From: Pseudomonadota bacterium
GTDB taxonomy: Bacteria > Pseudomonadota > Gammaproteobacteria > Burkholderiales > Methylophilaceae
Reading direction: 5' to 3'
Assembly: GCA_029782295.1 (NCBI GenBank)
Contig: JAKOVB010000020.1
Location: forward strand, 62,001-126,000
DNA: 64,000 nucleotides
Part shown: positions 36,431 through 47,255 of the stretch, piece by piece
How positions within the stretch are numbered: the first letter of the stretch is position 1
Layout: each line of letters opens with the position of its first letter
Notes under the pieces: model-generated
The model's database searches: none
Told to the model about the DNA's origin: nothing
What the model saw: the letters and a program-made list of their open reading frames with translations, nothing else
Made by a program: the position numbers and the translations under genes

Positions 36431-36934
36431 TTACATGGTTTCGCGCAGGCGTTTCTTCAGCTTGTTCCTGATCCGCCCCTGCTTGAACTGCGACAGGTAT
36501 TCCACGAACACCTTGCCTTGCAGGTGGTCGATTTCATGCTGGATGCACACAGCCAACAGACCGTCCGCTTCGATCGTGAAAGGCTGGCCATCCCGGTCCA
36601 GCGCCTCGACCTTGACATGCTCCGCCCGTCGCACGGTTTCATAGATGCCTGGCACGGACAGACAGCCCTCTTCGTAATCCTGCACACCGTCACGCTCGAC
36701 GATGCGCGGATTGATGAAGGCCATCAGGCGGCTCTTGTCCTCGGACGTATCGATGACAATCACCTGCCTGTGCACGTTCACCTGAGTGGCGGCCAGGCCG
36801 ATGCCCGGCGCCGCATACATCGTCTCGGCCATGTCGTCGATCAGGCGGCGAATTTCCTCGTTGACTTCCGTTACCGGCTCAGCGATTTTGTGCAGCCGCT
36901 CATCGGGATAATGCAGGATACTTAAAATTGCCAT
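36431..36934 (-). CDS. def: Peptide deformylase
   Basis: Def (167 residues) removes the N-formyl group from new proteins. The three conserved motifs are present: [17 protein letters not shown] with the metal-ligand Cys, and QHEIDHLQG with two His ligands and the catalytic Glu. Length matches E. coli (169). The start is set by homology ([11 protein letters not shown]) at 36934; no strong ribosome binding site is visible. It is divergent from the LysM gene across 90 bp. Confidence 0.95.
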   Translation of the reverse strand: MAILSILHYPDERLHKIAEPVTEVNEEIRRLIDDMAETMYAAPGIGLAATQVNVHRQVIVIDTSEDKSRLMAFINPRIVERDGVQDYEEGCLSVPGIYETVRRAEHVKVEALDRDGQPFTIEADGLLAVCIQHEIDHLQGKVFVEYLSQFKQGRIRNKLKKRLRETM

Positions 36935-37024
36935 AAAAGCTTGATTGTTGAATGAATTACATGCAGAATTTAAACTAACTTCACGGTAAACACTACTTAC
37001 CCGACCAGATTGCTCGAGGCCCGT

Positions 37025-38173
37025 ATGAATCGACACATTATAGCGCCGCTCCTGCTTTGCTGCCTGGCATCGTTTGCACGGGCCGACGACATTCAGTTGC
37101 AGGACAATCCTCCCGACCGCTACACCGTGGTCAAGGGTGACACCTTGTGGGGCATTTCCGGCAAGTTCCTCAAGGATCCTTGGCGCTGGCCGCAGGTCTG
37201 GAAGATGAACAAGGCGCAGATCAAGAATCCGCACCGCATCTACCCCGGAGACGTCGTCGTGCTCGACCTCAGCGGTGGCCAGCCTGAACTGCGGGTATTG
37301 CGCGAAACGGTTTCGCTGGAACCCGGCACCCGGGTCGAGCCGCTGGAGAAAAAGGCCATCCCCCCCATCGCCCCGAGCGCCATCGGTCCCTTCCTCAGCC
37401 AGCCGCTCGTCATTGAGCCGGATCAGCTCGTCGGGTCGCCCAGCATCATCGCGGCGCAGGAGGGCCACCTGATCATGGGTCAGGGAATCAAGGTCTACGT
37501 GGACAAGATCGAGGAAGGGGAAAGCCGTAACTGGCAACTTTACCGACCCGGCAAGATGCTGGTCGATCCGGACACCAAGGAAAACCTCGGCATCCAGGCT
37601 GAATATCTTGGAGACGCGAAGTTGCTGCGGTACGGCGAGCCAGCCACCATCGAGATCCTGAAAGCCGTCACCGACATCTACCCCGGGGACAAGCTGGTGA
37701 AAACCCCTGAAGTCCTGCTCTCGGAGTTTATCCCGCACGCACCGGATACCGAAATCAGCGGACGCATCATTTCCGCCTATACCGCGCTGGCCGAACTCGC
37801 CCCTAACGATATCGTCACACTCAATCTGGGCAAGATGAACGGCATCGAGGAAGGCCATGTCCTGGCGATCCAGGAACTGGGTAAAACACTGCCTGCCAAG
37901 CGCAAGACCACCACCAATGGCAACCGCACCGGGTACGTCAATCTCGAACGCAACGAAGACGGCAGCATCAAGCGCGACGAGAGCGGCAAGGTGCAGGTAC
38001 GCGTCGGCAGCACGGTCAATGGCGAGGATGAAAAGGAACTTGTCGGAGTCAAACTGCCGGATGAGCGCATCGGTCTGCTGATGGTGTTCCGCACCTTCGA
38101 CCGTGTCTCCTATGCTCTGATCCTCGAGATTCAGCGCGCTGCCCACGTGATGGACGTCGTCACCACGCCCTGA
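37025..38173 (+). CDS. Exported LysM-domain protein
   Basis: This 382-residue protein has a signal peptide (residues 1-21, ending FARA) and one LysM domain at about 32-85 ([32 protein letters not shown]), which binds peptidoglycan. The remaining ~300 residues are a conserved beta-rich region with no known catalytic motif. The start at 37025 is the one that gives the signal peptide. The arrangement opposite def and ahead of dprA is widespread in betaproteobacteria. It is probably a periplasmic envelope protein. Confidence 0.88.
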   Translation: MNRHIIAPLLLCCLASFARADDIQLQDNPPDRYTVVKGDTLWGISGKFLKDPWRWPQVWKMNKAQIKNPHRIYPGDVVVLDLSGGQPELRVLRETVSLEPGTRVEPLEKKAIPPIAPSAIGPFLSQPLVIEPDQLVGSPSIIAAQEGHLIMGQGIKVYVDKIEEGESRNWQLYRPGKMLVDPDTKENLGIQAEYLGDAKLLRYGEPATIEILKAVTDIYPGDKLVKTPEVLLSEFIPHAPDTEISGRIISAYTALAELAPNDIVTLNLGKMNGIEEGHVLAIQELGKTLPAKRKTTTNGNRTGYVNLERNEDGSIKRDESGKVQVRVGSTVNGEDEKELVGVKLPDERIGLLMVFRTFDRVSYALILEIQRAAHVMDVVTTP

Positions 38174-38174
38174 C

Positions 38175-39278
38175 ATGACCGCGACCGATCACACCACGCC
38201 TGACGATGCGGCGCAGTGGGTCGGTCTCCACCTGATTCCAGGGCTGGGGAGTCAGGGCCTTTGCGCCCTGTTGAGCCGCTTCGGCGACCCTCAGCGCATC
38301 TTCTCCATGTCCCTCGCAGACCTGCGCACGGTCGTCCCTGAAAAAGTCGCGCTCAGTATTGCCGAGGGGCCAGCCCCGGATGCAATCGCCCCCACACTGG
38401 AATGGTTGCAGCATCCGAACAATCATCTGATTACGCTGGCGGATGCAGCTTATCCCAAGGCGCTGCTTGAAATCCCCGACCCGCCCCCCGTCCTCTATCT
38501 CAAGGGCAACCCTGCCTTGATGAACACCACCGCACTGGCCATCCTCGGCAGCCGCAACGCCACACCGCAAGGCGAAAAAAATGCCGAGGAATTCGCCCAC
38601 GCCCTGAGCGATGCCGGATTCTGCATCGTCAGCGGCCTGGCATTGGGGATTGATGGTGCCGCGCATCGCGGTGCCCTGAAGGGAAAGAGCAGCACCATCG
38701 CCGTAGTTGGCACCGGGCTGGACATCGTCTATCCGGCCAGACATCGCACACTGGCGCATGAAATCGTCGAACGTGGCGCGTTGCTCTCCGAATTTCCGCT
38801 GGGCACCCCTTCCATGGCGCAAAATTTCCCGCGGCGGAACCGCATCATCAGCGGCCTCAGCCGCGGTTGCCTGGTCGTCGAAGCCAATCTGCGCAGCGGC
38901 TCCCTGATCACGGCCAGGCTCGCCGCGGAACAAGGGCGCGAGGTTTTTGCCATCCCGGGCTCCATCCATTCTCCGGTGGCCAAGGGCTGCCATCAACTGA
39001 TCAAGCAGGGAGCCAAGCTTGTCGACAGCATGCAGGACATCGTCGATGAATTCGGTGGTACGCCACAACCAAAGTCTGCACCCCCGATGCCCGCCATTGA
39101 TCCAGCGACCGCAGCGCTGCTGGATCACATGGGATACGATCCGGTCAGCATCGACGAATTAGTGACGCGCAGTAGCTTGACTGGGCAAACCCTTTCAGCC
39201 ATGCTGACATTGCTGGAACTCGAAGGTAAAGTCGCCGGCCTGCCCGGTGGTCGATACCAGCGCATCTCGTCACTCTAG
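38175..39278 (+). CDS. dprA: DprA, DNA-processing protein
   Basis: DprA (367 residues) binds incoming single-stranded DNA and loads RecA during natural transformation. It has an N-terminal SAM/HhH-like domain, the Rossmann core ([73 protein letters not shown]), and a C-terminal winged helix (about 310-365). It starts 1 bp after the LysM gene. No other competence gene is in the window. Confidence 0.94.
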   Translation: MTATDHTTPDDAAQWVGLHLIPGLGSQGLCALLSRFGDPQRIFSMSLADLRTVVPEKVALSIAEGPAPDAIAPTLEWLQHPNNHLITLADAAYPKALLEIPDPPPVLYLKGNPALMNTTALAILGSRNATPQGEKNAEEFAHALSDAGFCIVSGLALGIDGAAHRGALKGKSSTIAVVGTGLDIVYPARHRTLAHEIVERGALLSEFPLGTPSMAQNFPRRNRIISGLSRGCLVVEANLRSGSLITARLAAEQGREVFAIPGSIHSPVAKGCHQLIKQGAKLVDSMQDIVDEFGGTPQPKSAPPMPAIDPATAALLDHMGYDPVSIDELVTRSSLTGQTLSAMLTLLELEGKVAGLPGGRYQRISSL

Positions 39279-39293
39279 AAGGGGGCCTCCATC

Positions 39294-39752
39294 ATGTTTG
39301 AAGTTCTCGTCTACCTGTTTGAAAACTATCTGGAAGCCGACATCCGGCCGGATCACCTGACTCTGACACGCGAACTTTCCGCCGCCGGGTTTGACGACGA
39401 CGACATCGAACGCGCCGTCAACTGGTTCAGCACGCTGGAGGACATGACCCGCGAGGGCGAGGCTGCGGAAAACGATGTCCCGACTGGAATGCGGCTCTTT
39501 GCGGAAGCCGAAACCGCCAAGATCAACAGCGAATGCCGCGGTTTCCTGCTATTCCTGGAGCAAGCAGGCGTGATGCAGCCCTATCAACGTGAACTGGTTA
39601 TTGACCGTGCCATGGCCCTGTCGAACAATCCCGTGACGCTGGAGGAAATCAAGTGGACGGTGCTGATGACCCTGTGGAACCAGGGCAAGGCCAATGATTA
39701 CCTGTTCATCGCAGATGCCATTTTCGGCGACGAACAACCGACCCTGCATTGA
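39294..39752 (+). CDS. smg: Smg family protein (DUF494)
   Basis: This 152-residue acidic protein has the Smg/DUF494 pattern throughout (MFEVLVYLFENYLE, LSAAGFDDDDIERAVNW, EIKWTVLMTLWNQG). Function is unknown. It commonly follows dprA and precedes topA; here topA is absent and the gene is followed by a terminator and convergent metF, so the cluster has been broken at this point. Confidence 0.92.
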   Translation: MFEVLVYLFENYLEADIRPDHLTLTRELSAAGFDDDDIERAVNWFSTLEDMTREGEAAENDVPTGMRLFAEAETAKINSECRGFLLFLEQAGVMQPYQRELVIDRAMALSNNPVTLEEIKWTVLMTLWNQGKANDYLFIADAIFGDEQPTLH

Positions 39753-39850
39753 GACAGCCAGAACAGGCATGGATTTGATTCAGGGGCCGGTGGAAATCCG
39801 ATCACTGCGCAATTCCAGCAACCGCTGACAGAAGTCAGCAGCGGAAAACA

Positions 39851-39884
39851 GCCCGGAGCGGAAGACCGCTACCGGGCGTTTTTT
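39851..39884 (+). terminator. Terminator after smg
   Basis: GCCCGG-A-GCGG, loop AAGA, CCGC-T-ACCGGGC form a strong, nearly perfect stem followed by TTTTTT. It ends the LysM-dprA-smg unit and touches the metF stop. Confidence 0.85.
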
Positions 39885-40713
39885 ATTTGAGACCGAGGCG
39901 CTGGCAGATCGCAGTGATCGTGCCGGCCTGGTTCAGCGTATAGAAATGCAGACCGGGGGCGCCGCCAGCCAGCAGACGCTCGCACAGCTCGCTCACGACA
40001 TCCAGACCGAACGCCCGCAACGAAGCCATGTCATCCCCGTAGTCCTGCAGTCGCAGGCGCAGCCAGCGCGGAATTTCCGCACCGCACACGGCCGAAAAAC
40101 GCGACAACTGGGCAATGTTGTAGATCGGCATGATGCCGGGAACGACAGGAATCCCGATATCCATGGCGTCACAGGACTCCATGAAACGGAAATAGGCATC
40201 CGCATTATAGAAATACTGCGTGATCGCCGCATTCGCACCGGCATCGACCTTGCGTTTGAATGCCGCCAGGTCAGCGCCGGCGGAAGCCGACTCGGGGTGG
40301 AATTCCGGGTAAGCCGCGACTTCGATATTGAACCAGTCGCCGCTTTCCTGGCGGATGAACTCCACCAGCTGATTGGCATAACGGAAATCGCTGGCCGTCA
40401 CCTCGCCGGAAGGCAGGTCGCCACGCAAGGCCACGATATGGCGAATGCCATGTTCGCGGTATTGCGCCAGAATGGCGCGGATCTCGTCGCGCGTGGACGA
40501 AATGCAGGACAGGTGCGGTGCCGCATCGAATCCCTCGCGCTGGATTTCCAGTACGGTATCCAGGGTACGGTCGCGCGTGGAACCGCCCGCACCGAAGGTC
40601 ACCGAGAAGAACTTGGGATCCAGTTGCGCCAGCTGCCTGCGAGCTTCGCGCAGCTTGTCCATGCCTTCCGGGGTCTTCGGCGGGAAAAACTCGAAACTAT
40701 AGGTACGTTTCAT
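39883..40713 (-). CDS. metF: 5,10-methylenetetrahydrofolate reductase
   Basis: MetF (276 residues) reduces methylene-THF to 5-methyl-THF, the methyl donor for methionine. Conserved elements: FEFFPPKT with the catalytic Glu, SVTFGAGGSTRDRT, ALRGDLP, EVAAYPEFHPES, ITQYFYNADAYFRF and VPGIMPIYN. The start at 40713 has GGAG five bases upstream; the longer frame is spurious. It lies downstream of ahcY with 52 bp between them containing a hairpin. Confidence 0.95.
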   Translation of the reverse strand: MKRTYSFEFFPPKTPEGMDKLREARRQLAQLDPKFFSVTFGAGGSTRDRTLDTVLEIQREGFDAAPHLSCISSTRDEIRAILAQYREHGIRHIVALRGDLPSGEVTASDFRYANQLVEFIRQESGDWFNIEVAAYPEFHPESASAGADLAAFKRKVDAGANAAITQYFYNADAYFRFMESCDAMDIGIPVVPGIMPIYNIAQLSRFSAVCGAEIPRWLRLRLQDYGDDMASLRAFGLDVVSELCERLLAGGAPGLHFYTLNQAGTITAICQRLGLK

Positions 40714-40727
40714 ATGAACTCCGGATC

Positions 40728-40756
40728 CTTGCGCGGCACCAGTGGCACCGCGCAAG
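40728..40756. other. Hairpin between ahcY and metF
   Basis: CTTGCGCGG and CCGCGCAAG form a 9-bp perfect stem around an 11-base loop, in the middle of the 52-bp gap. There is no T run, so it is more likely to stabilise the mRNA or mark a processing site than to stop transcription. Confidence 0.5.
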
Positions 40757-40765
40757 ATCTCATGC

Positions 40766-42166
40766 TTAGTAGCGGTAGTGTTCCGGCTTGTACGGACCCG
40801 CCTTGGAGACGCCAATGTAGGCGGCCTGCTGGTCGGTCAGCTCGGTCAGTTGCGCATTCAGCTTCTTCAGCTGCAGGCGCGCCACCTTCTCGTCCAGATG
40901 CTTGGGCAACGTGTACACGCCGACTGGGTACTGTGCGGTGTTGCAGAACAGTTCGATCTGCGCGATGGTCTGGTTGGCGAAGGAAGAGCTCATCACGTAG
41001 CTGGGGTGGCCGGTACCGCAACCCAGGTTGACCAGACGGCCCTTGGCCAGCAGGATGATGCGCTTGCCGTCCGGGAAGATCACGTGATCGACCTGCGGCT
41101 TGATTTCGTCCCACTGGTATTGCTCCAGACTGGCGACATCGATTTCATTGTCGAAGTGGCCGATGTTGCAAACGATCGCCTGGTCCTTCATCTTCTTCAT
41201 GTGCTCGTGCGTGATCACATGGTAGTTCCCGGTCGCCGTGACGAAAATGTCGCCGTGCTCGGCTGCGTAATCCATGGTCACCACACGGTAGCCTTCCATC
41301 GCCGCCTGCAGCGCGCAGATCGGGTCGATTTCGGTCACCCAGACTTGGGCCGACAGGGCGCGCAGGGCCTGGGCGGAGCCCTTGCCCACGTCGCCATAAC
41401 CGGCGACGACGGCGATCTTGCCAGCCACCATCACGTCGGTCGCGCGCTTGATGCCGTCCACCAGCGATTCACGGCAGCCATACAGGTTGTCGAACTTGGA
41501 CTTGGTCACGGAATCGTTGACGTTGATGCCAGGAAACTTCAGTTCACCACGCTCATGCATCTGGTACAGGCGATGTACCCCGGTGGTGGTTTCCTCGGTC
41601 ACACCCTTGATCTGGGCCAGACGGGTGGAATACCAGGTCGGATCGGTCTTGAGCTTGGCCTTGATGGCATTGAACAGGCAGATTTCTTCTTCGCTGCCGG
41701 GGTTGTTCAGCAGGCTGGCGTCCTTTTCGGCACGCGCGCCGAGGTGCAGCAGCAGGGTGGCATCACCGCCATCGTCCAGAATCATGTTGGAATAGCCGCC
41801 GTCCGCCCATTCGAAAATACGGTGGGTGTAATCCCAGTATTCGTCCAGGGTTTCGCCCTTGACAGCGAACACCGGGGTACCGCCCGCGGCAATCGCCGCC
41901 GCAGCGTGATCCTGGGTGGAATAGATGTTGCAGGAAGCCCAGCGCACCTCGGCACCCAAATCCTTCAGGGTTTCGATCAGCACGGCGGTCTGGATGGTCA
42001 TGTGCAGCGAACCGGTGATGCGCGCGCCCTTCAGCGGCTTGGAAGCTGCATACTCCTCACGGATGGCCATCAGACCGGGCATTTCGGTCTCGGCAATAGC
42101 AATTTCCTTGCGGCCCCAGCCGGCAAGGCCCATATCGGCAATGACGTAATCGTTGAATTCAGCCAC
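40766..42166 (-). CDS. ahcY: S-adenosylhomocysteine hydrolase
   Basis: AhcY (466 residues) splits S-adenosylhomocysteine into adenosine and homocysteine, relieving inhibition of methyltransferases. Key segments are [18 protein letters not shown], the NAD site [15 protein letters not shown], and the C-terminal KPEHYRY that completes the neighbouring subunit's NAD site. The ~40-residue insertion typical of bacterial enzymes is present (about 150-195). The start is GTG at 42166 with AAGGAG eight bases upstream. An SAH riboswitch lies in the 5' leader. Confidence 0.96.
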   Translation of the reverse strand: MAEFNDYVIADMGLAGWGRKEIAIAETEMPGLMAIREEYAASKPLKGARITGSLHMTIQTAVLIETLKDLGAEVRWASCNIYSTQDHAAAAIAAGGTPVFAVKGETLDEYWDYTHRIFEWADGGYSNMILDDGGDATLLLHLGARAEKDASLLNNPGSEEEICLFNAIKAKLKTDPTWYSTRLAQIKGVTEETTTGVHRLYQMHERGELKFPGINVNDSVTKSKFDNLYGCRESLVDGIKRATDVMVAGKIAVVAGYGDVGKGSAQALRALSAQVWVTEIDPICALQAAMEGYRVVTMDYAAEHGDIFVTATGNYHVITHEHMKKMKDQAIVCNIGHFDNEIDVASLEQYQWDEIKPQVDHVIFPDGKRIILLAKGRLVNLGCGTGHPSYVMSSSFANQTIAQIELFCNTAQYPVGVYTLPKHLDEKVARLQLKKLNAQLTELTDQQAAYIGVSKAGPYKPEHYRY

Positions 42167-42245
42167 GAGTGTTCTCCTTGAACAGTGTGGCCGGAGAGAA
42201 GAGGGGTGGCACCACGCTCACCCGCCCCCGCATCCGGCACGGGTT

Positions 42246-42331
42246 GGTCAGGTGAACGCCGTTGAAACCGGAACCAGTCCGGGTACCGAGCCTAGGGACG
42301 TCAGGACGACGGCCTTGCAGCGTTCCTCGAT
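42246..42331 (-). ncRNA. SAH riboswitch ahead of ahcY
   Basis: On the minus strand the leader reads GAGGAACGCTGCAA, then CTAGGCTCGG, then CAACGGCGTTCAC. These are the three conserved blocks of the S-adenosylhomocysteine riboswitch (consensus GAGGAGCGCUGC, CCAGGCUCGG, CAACGGCGCUCAC), in order and with correct spacing. The GCGTTC-type pairing between blocks one and three is kept by compensatory change (GAACGC with GCGTTC). This class turns genes on when SAH accumulates, which fits control of ahcY. The remaining ~75 bases to the start codon include the ribosome binding site. Confidence 0.9.
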
Positions 42332-42340
42332 AAGATGGTG

Positions 42341-42346
42341 ATTATA
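42341..42346 (-). promoter_or_regulatory. -10 box for the ahcY leader
   Basis: TATAAT on the minus strand would start transcription near 42334, just before the riboswitch aptamer at 42331. No good -35 box is visible at the expected distance. Confidence 0.6.
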
Positions 42347-42375
42347 AAGAAAAACAGGCGAAGCATCCAGCCTGC

Positions 42376-43608
42376 CTACCACAGCTCTACCGCACCCCAG
42401 AGCTCGTTCAGGTCATGGAAATTCCATTTTTCCGGATCTTCGCGAGAAACGATCTTGTCCCTGGCGATCGCGGAGGACAAATCCAGCACTTCCGGCGGGA
42501 TGCGCAATTTGGATTTCGTCGAGAAAAACACCTTGACCTTAGGCGTCAACAGCGACTTCTCGGTCTGATCGATCACCACGCCGATACGGCCGGATTCCAG
42601 CTTGACCAGGGAGCCGATCGGATAGATGCCCACGCTTTTGACGAATGCCTGGAAAATCATCGGATCGAAATGGCCCTTGCTCCACTCGGCCATCTTGCGC
42701 AGCGATTCGGCCGGATCCCAGCCGTTCTTGTATGGGCGATTGGAAGTGATCGCATCGTACACATCACATACCGCACCCATCTTGGCAAACAGGCTGATAT
42801 CTTCATCCTTCAACCTGTCAGGATACCCGCTGCCATCGACCTTCTCGTGGTGATGCAGACAGACATCCAGCGTCACATCATCGACACCTTCGGCTTCAAG
42901 CAGGATCTTGTGCCCCTCTGCCGGGTGGCTCTTGATCGTGTCGAACTCCTCATCGGTCAGCCGGCCCGGTTTGTTGAGGATTTCATCCGGGATCATCATC
43001 TTGCCGATATCGTGCAACAGGCCGGCCATGCCCGCCTGCCTCGCCTGCGTTTCGCTCATGCCGAGCTGGCGCGCCAAAGCGACCATCAACGCGCACACGG
43101 CGACGGAGTGCATGTAGGTGTAATCGTCCTTCGTTTTCAGCCGCGCCAGACTGATCAACGCACCGGGATTACGCAATACCGAGTTGGAAATTTCTTCCAC
43201 CAGCGGCATGGCATCAGCGGCGTCCAGCGCCTTGCCCATGCGCACCTCGTTGAACATCGAAGTCACGGCCTGCTTGGCTTCCGAGCAGATACTGGCAGCG
43301 CGCTCCAGTTCTTTTGCCACATCCACCTTTTCAACCGTTGGGCTTAAGGCACCGATCAGCACCTTCTCGGCTTCATCCTCGACGGCCGTCTGCTCCTCAG
43401 CATCCTCGGCTTCACCGACATCCAGACCCTTGCTGGTATCGATCCAGACTTCGGTCACGCTGCTACTCTGCAACGTCACCACGTCATTCGGATCCTCGAT
43501 CTTGAACTTGGTCCGCCAGAAGGGATGATCCATCCAGGAGCCACAAGGCTCCTGCAGGAACATCCCGACCCGCAGATGCTTGACGGAGATGCGCTTGAGA
43601 CCGCTCAT
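42376..43608 (-). CDS. HD-GYP domain phosphodiesterase with DUF3391
   Basis: This 410-residue protein has an N-terminal DUF3391 region (about 1-140) and an HD-GYP domain, with LLHDIGKMMIP and the diagnostic HHHEKVDGSGYP, predicting hydrolysis of cyclic di-GMP. Both metal His/Asp sites are intact. There is no membrane segment. The start overlaps the metK stop (TAATG), so the protein is co-translated with metK. It carries its own C-terminal region of about 90 residues (IGSLVKLESGRIGVVID), a common tail in this family. Confidence 0.92.
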   Translation of the reverse strand: MSGLKRISVKHLRVGMFLQEPCGSWMDHPFWRTKFKIEDPNDVVTLQSSSVTEVWIDTSKGLDVGEAEDAEEQTAVEDEAEKVLIGALSPTVEKVDVAKELERAASICSEAKQAVTSMFNEVRMGKALDAADAMPLVEEISNSVLRNPGALISLARLKTKDDYTYMHSVAVCALMVALARQLGMSETQARQAGMAGLLHDIGKMMIPDEILNKPGRLTDEEFDTIKSHPAEGHKILLEAEGVDDVTLDVCLHHHEKVDGSGYPDRLKDEDISLFAKMGAVCDVYDAITSNRPYKNGWDPAESLRKMAEWSKGHFDPMIFQAFVKSVGIYPIGSLVKLESGRIGVVIDQTEKSLLTPKVKVFFSTKSKLRIPPEVLDLSSAIARDKIVSREDPEKWNFHDLNELWGAVELW

Positions 43609-44771
43609 TACAGTCCGGCGTCAGCCTTCAGCGCCATCGCCTTGTCGGTCGCTTCCCAGGTGAACTCCGGCTCGTCGCGGCCGAAATGCCCATATGCGGC
43701 AGTTTTGGCGTAGATCGGACGCAACAGGTCCAGCATCTTGACGATGCCCTTCGGACGCAGGTCGAAGTGACGGCGGACGAGTTCGGTCAGTTCCTCGTTG
43801 GATACCTTGCCGGTGCCGTAGGTCTCGACCATCACGCTGGTCGGGTGGGCAACGCCGATGGCATAGCTGACCTGGACCGTGCAACGCGTCGCCAGGCCGG
43901 CGGCCACGATGTTCTTGGCGACATAACGTCCGGCGTAGGCGGCGGAACGGTCCACCTTGGACGGGTCCTTGCCGGAGAATGCGCCGCCGCCGTGCGGGCA
44001 AGCGCCACCGTAGGTGTCGACGATGATCTTGCGACCGGTCAGGCCGCAATCCCCTTGCGGGCCGCCGATGACGAAACGGCCGGTCGGATTCACGAGGTAC
44101 TTGATCTCACCTTTGATGAGTTCCTTCGGCAGTACCGGCTTGATGATGTCCTCGACCACGGCTTCGCGGATCGCGTCCAGCGTCATGTCGGGCGCGTGCT
44201 GCGTGGACAGGACCACGGTATCGATCGCATAGGGCTTGCCGTCTACGTAACGAACGGTCACCTGGGATTTGGCATCCGGACGCAGCCAGGACAGGCGGCC
44301 ATCCTTGCGCAGATGGGACTGGCGTTCGACCAGGCGGTGCGCCAGGTAGATCGGCAACGGCATCAGGGAAGGCGTTTCATCGCAGGCATAACCGAACATC
44401 AGGCCCTGGTCGCCGGCTCCCTGGTCGAGCGGGTCATCCTCGGCATGATCGACCCCTTGGGCAATGTCCGGGCTTTGCTTGTCGTAAGCGACCAGCACGG
44501 CACAACCCTTGTAGTCGATGCCGTAGTCGGTATTGTCATAACCGATCTTCTTGATCGTATCGCGCGCAACCTTGATGTAGTCGACATTGGCCGTGGTAGT
44601 GATTTCCCCCGCCAGCACCACCAGCCCGGTGTTGGTCAGGGTTTCCGCGGCAACGCGTGCGGTCGGATCCTGTTCCAGAATGGCATCGAGAATGGAATCG
44701 GAAATCTGGTCCGCCACCTTGTCGGGATGGCCCTCGGAAACAGACTCTGAAGTAAACAGGTAATCGCTCAT
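43608..44771 (-). CDS. metK: S-adenosylmethionine synthetase
   Basis: MetK (387 residues) makes S-adenosylmethionine from methionine and ATP. The start at 44771 begins [18 protein letters not shown]. The P-loop [19 protein letters not shown], the segment ACDETP and the binding loops are intact. It is divergent from the lpxL-type gene across 76 bp; TATTCT on the minus strand in that gap is a possible -10 box. No SAM riboswitch is seen in the short leader. Confidence 0.96.
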   Translation of the reverse strand: MSDYLFTSESVSEGHPDKVADQISDSILDAILEQDPTARVAAETLTNTGLVVLAGEITTTANVDYIKVARDTIKKIGYDNTDYGIDYKGCAVLVAYDKQSPDIAQGVDHAEDDPLDQGAGDQGLMFGYACDETPSLMPLPIYLAHRLVERQSHLRKDGRLSWLRPDAKSQVTVRYVDGKPYAIDTVVLSTQHAPDMTLDAIREAVVEDIIKPVLPKELIKGEIKYLVNPTGRFVIGGPQGDCGLTGRKIIVDTYGGACPHGGGAFSGKDPSKVDRSAAYAGRYVAKNIVAAGLATRCTVQVSYAIGVAHPTSVMVETYGTGKVSNEELTELVRRHFDLRPKGIVKMLDLLRPIYAKTAAYGHFGRDEPEFTWEATDKAMALKADAGL

Positions 44772-44847
44772 AGGGGTACGGTCCGCTGAAAATTGGTCAC
44801 AAAAGGTTGATAGAATAGCAAATTTTACCCCCCCTAAAAAGCCATAC

Positions 44848-45711
44848 ATGCTCACCTGGCTGCTGAAATGTTTCGCAAGACTGCCCCTGCCCCTGATCCA
44901 CGGGCTAGGGGTCATTGCCGGCTGGGCCATGTTTTACGGCTCGCGCAAGTTTGCCCGCTGGTCTCGCAGCAACCTCTCCGCCAGCGGGCTGGCCGGTCAA
45001 CCACGCACGTACCGTCGGCTCCTGCGCCGGAATATCGCCGAGACCGGGAAAAGTTCCCTGGAAACCCTGGCCATCTGGTTCCGCCCCGAAGCCAGCGTGC
45101 TGCAATGGGTACGGGAATGCCAAGGCTGGGAACATGTGGATACCGCCCTGCGGGAAGGCCGGGGCATCATATTCCTGACCCCGCACCTCGGATGTTTCGA
45201 GATCACCTCCCTTTACTACGCCGCTCGGCATCCGATCAGCGTACTTTATCGACCGCCACGCAAAGCCTGGCTGGAACCGCTGATCCGGCAGGGTCGCCAG
45301 CGCGGCATGGTCAAGCTTGCACCCACCACCCTTCAGGGCGTGCGCAGCTTGCTCAAGGCGCTCAAACAAGGAGAAGCCGTCGGTATCCTGCCTGACCAGG
45401 TTCCGGAGAAAGGCGAGGGGGAATGGGCCGAGTTCCTCGGACGCCCGGCCTACACCATGACCCTCGTCGGCAAACTGGCGCAGACCACCAACGCCAGGGT
45501 TCTGCTGGCCTTCGGCGAACGCCTGTCATGGGGCCGTGGCTATATCATCCACATCACGCCATTCGAGGGGTTGCCGCAACCAGCCGCACTGAACGCTGCC
45601 ATCGAAACACTGGTCCGGCAAAAACCGGAACAGTATTTCTGGAGCTACCAGCGCTACAAGGTCCCGACTGGCGTGCAACCCCCGGGTGCCGCAGGCAGCA
45701 GCGAACGCTGA
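44848..45711 (+). CDS. Lipid A acyltransferase, LpxL/HtrB family
   Basis: This 287-residue inner-membrane acyltransferase adds a secondary acyl chain to lipid A or a related precursor. An N-terminal hydrophobic anchor (about 12-30) precedes the catalytic H-x4-E motif (TPHLGCFE), the [12 protein letters not shown] segment and [13 protein letters not shown]. The precise chain and position (LpxL or LpxM type) cannot be told. It is the first of four co-directional genes with dapF, DUF484 and xerC. Confidence 0.9.
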   Translation: MLTWLLKCFARLPLPLIHGLGVIAGWAMFYGSRKFARWSRSNLSASGLAGQPRTYRRLLRRNIAETGKSSLETLAIWFRPEASVLQWVRECQGWEHVDTALREGRGIIFLTPHLGCFEITSLYYAARHPISVLYRPPRKAWLEPLIRQGRQRGMVKLAPTTLQGVRSLLKALKQGEAVGILPDQVPEKGEGEWAEFLGRPAYTMTLVGKLAQTTNARVLLAFGERLSWGRGYIIHITPFEGLPQPAALNAAIETLVRQKPEQYFWSYQRYKVPTGVQPPGAAGSSER

Positions 45712-45743
45712 TCGCAAGCGCCTTTTCCGCTAGAATGCAGACC

Positions 45744-46571
45744 ATGAAACTGAAATTCTCCAAGATGCAGGGACTGGGAAACGATTTCGTCGTGATCGAC
45801 GCGTTTCGCCAACCTGTCAGCCTGACCGATGACCAGATCCGCTTCCTTGCCGACCGGCATTTCGGCGTCGGTTGCGACCAGTTGTTGCTGGTCGAGAAAC
45901 CCACGGTCCCCGATGCCGATTTCCGCTATCGGATTTTTAATGCTGACGGCGGCGAAGTCGAACAGTGCGGAAACGGCGCCCGCTGTTTCGTGCGTTTCGT
46001 CCATGAGCAAGGACTTACCAACAAAAATCAGATCCGCGTTGAAACCGCACGCGGCATCATCCTGCCCCGGCTGGAAGAGAACGGCCAGGTTACCGTCAAC
46101 ATGGGCGCACCCCGTTTTGCGCCGGACGAAATCCCGTTCGACGCGGAACAGGCACCGCAATACGATCTGCAGGTAGGCGCCGATACCCTCCGCATCAGCG
46201 CATTGTCCATGGGGAACCCGCACGCAGTACAAATCGTTCCCGACGTAGACACGGCCCCTGTTGCCGAACAAGGCCCGCTGATCGAACGCCACGCGCGCTT
46301 TCCCCTGCGTGTCAACGCAGGGTTCATGCAGATCGTCGACAGCCACCACGCCAGGCTGCGCGTCTACGAACGGGGTGCCGGCGAGACGCTGGCCTGCGGC
46401 ACGGGCGCCTGCGCTGCCGCGGTAGCGGGTATCCGGGCAGGGTTGCTGGAATCCCCGGTCCAAGTCAGCATGCGCGGCGGCGATCTGATCATCGAGTGGG
46501 CCGGTGAAGGACAGCCGGTCATGATGACCGGGCCAGCCGTAACCGTATTCGAAGGCGAAATCACCCTCTAG
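45744..46571 (+). CDS. dapF: Diaminopimelate epimerase
   Basis: DapF (275 residues) interconverts LL- and meso-diaminopimelate for lysine and peptidoglycan. The two catalytic cysteines are in [10 protein letters not shown] and [11 protein letters not shown], with [12 protein letters not shown] at the N-terminus. The ATG at 45744 is chosen; an in-frame ATG at 45735 is possible. Neither has a ribosome binding site, and TAGAAT lies just upstream, so an internal promoter with a very short leader may exist. The upstream open frame is shadow of the acyltransferase. Confidence 0.95.
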   Translation: MKLKFSKMQGLGNDFVVIDAFRQPVSLTDDQIRFLADRHFGVGCDQLLLVEKPTVPDADFRYRIFNADGGEVEQCGNGARCFVRFVHEQGLTNKNQIRVETARGIILPRLEENGQVTVNMGAPRFAPDEIPFDAEQAPQYDLQVGADTLRISALSMGNPHAVQIVPDVDTAPVAEQGPLIERHARFPLRVNAGFMQIVDSHHARLRVYERGAGETLACGTGACAAAVAGIRAGLLESPVQVSMRGGDLIIEWAGEGQPVMMTGPAVTVFEGEITL

Positions 46572-46592
46572 CAAACAGAGCAAGGAACCCCA

Positions 46593-47255
46593 ATGCAACT
46601 TACCGAAGACCAGATCAGCGAATTCCTGCGTGCCGACCCGACCTTTTTCGAGCGCAACGCCCACCTGCTTACGGAAATCTACCTGCCCAGCCCGCATGGC
46701 AGTGGCACCGTCTCGCTGGCCGAGCGCCAGCAGCTGGCCCAGCGCGACAAGATCCGGGTACTGGAAGCCAAGCTCTCGGAACTGATCCAGTTCGGGGAGG
46801 AAAACGACGTCATCAGCGAAAAGGTTCATCGCCTTTCCCTGGGCATCCTGTCCGCCCGTAACTTTGAAGCACTGACCGAGACCGTGGTCGACAACCTGCG
46901 CGAGGACTTTCAGGTCCCCCACGTCGCGCTGCGCCTGTGGGCCAAGCCGCAGTCCGAAGAGGACTCGCCGCGCGATGAATTCTCCAGTGTCGATGAGGAG
47001 TTGCGCAGTTGGGCGCAAGGACTGGTCACGCCCTACTGCGGTCACCGCGCCGGACTGGACGTGGACAGCTGGTTCGGCGAAACCAGCGCACCGCTCAAGT
47101 CCTACGCTCTGGTCGCCTTGCGCGGCGAATCAGTGTTCGGCCTGCTGGCGATGGCCAGCGAAGACGAGCGCCGCTTCTACCCGGAAATGGGCACCATGTA
47201 CCTGAAACGCATCGGCGAACTGGTCAGTGTCGCCTTGCTCAGATACCTCCTCTAA
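46593..47255 (+). CDS. DUF484 (GAF-like) protein
   Basis: This 220-residue soluble protein has the DUF484 N-terminal helix pair (FLRADPTFFERNAHLL, LAERQQLAQRDKIRVLEAKL) followed by a GAF-like domain (about 80-215). Its molecular role is unknown. It lies between dapF and xerC in many proteobacteria and overlaps the xerC start here. It has AAGGAA upstream of the ATG. Confidence 0.9.
   Translation: MQLTEDQISEFLRADPTFFERNAHLLTEIYLPSPHGSGTVSLAERQQLAQRDKIRVLEAKLSELIQFGEENDVISEKVHRLSLGILSARNFEALTETVVDNLREDFQVPHVALRLWAKPQSEEDSPRDEFSSVDEELRSWAQGLVTPYCGHRAGLDVDSWFGETSAPLKSYALVALRGESVFGLLAMASEDERRFYPEMGTMYLKRIGELVSVALLRYLL

Noticed and set aside
44772..44847. SAM riboswitch before metK
   Set aside because: The leader is only about 76 bp and shows none of the conserved SAM-I, SAM-II or SAM-IV blocks.
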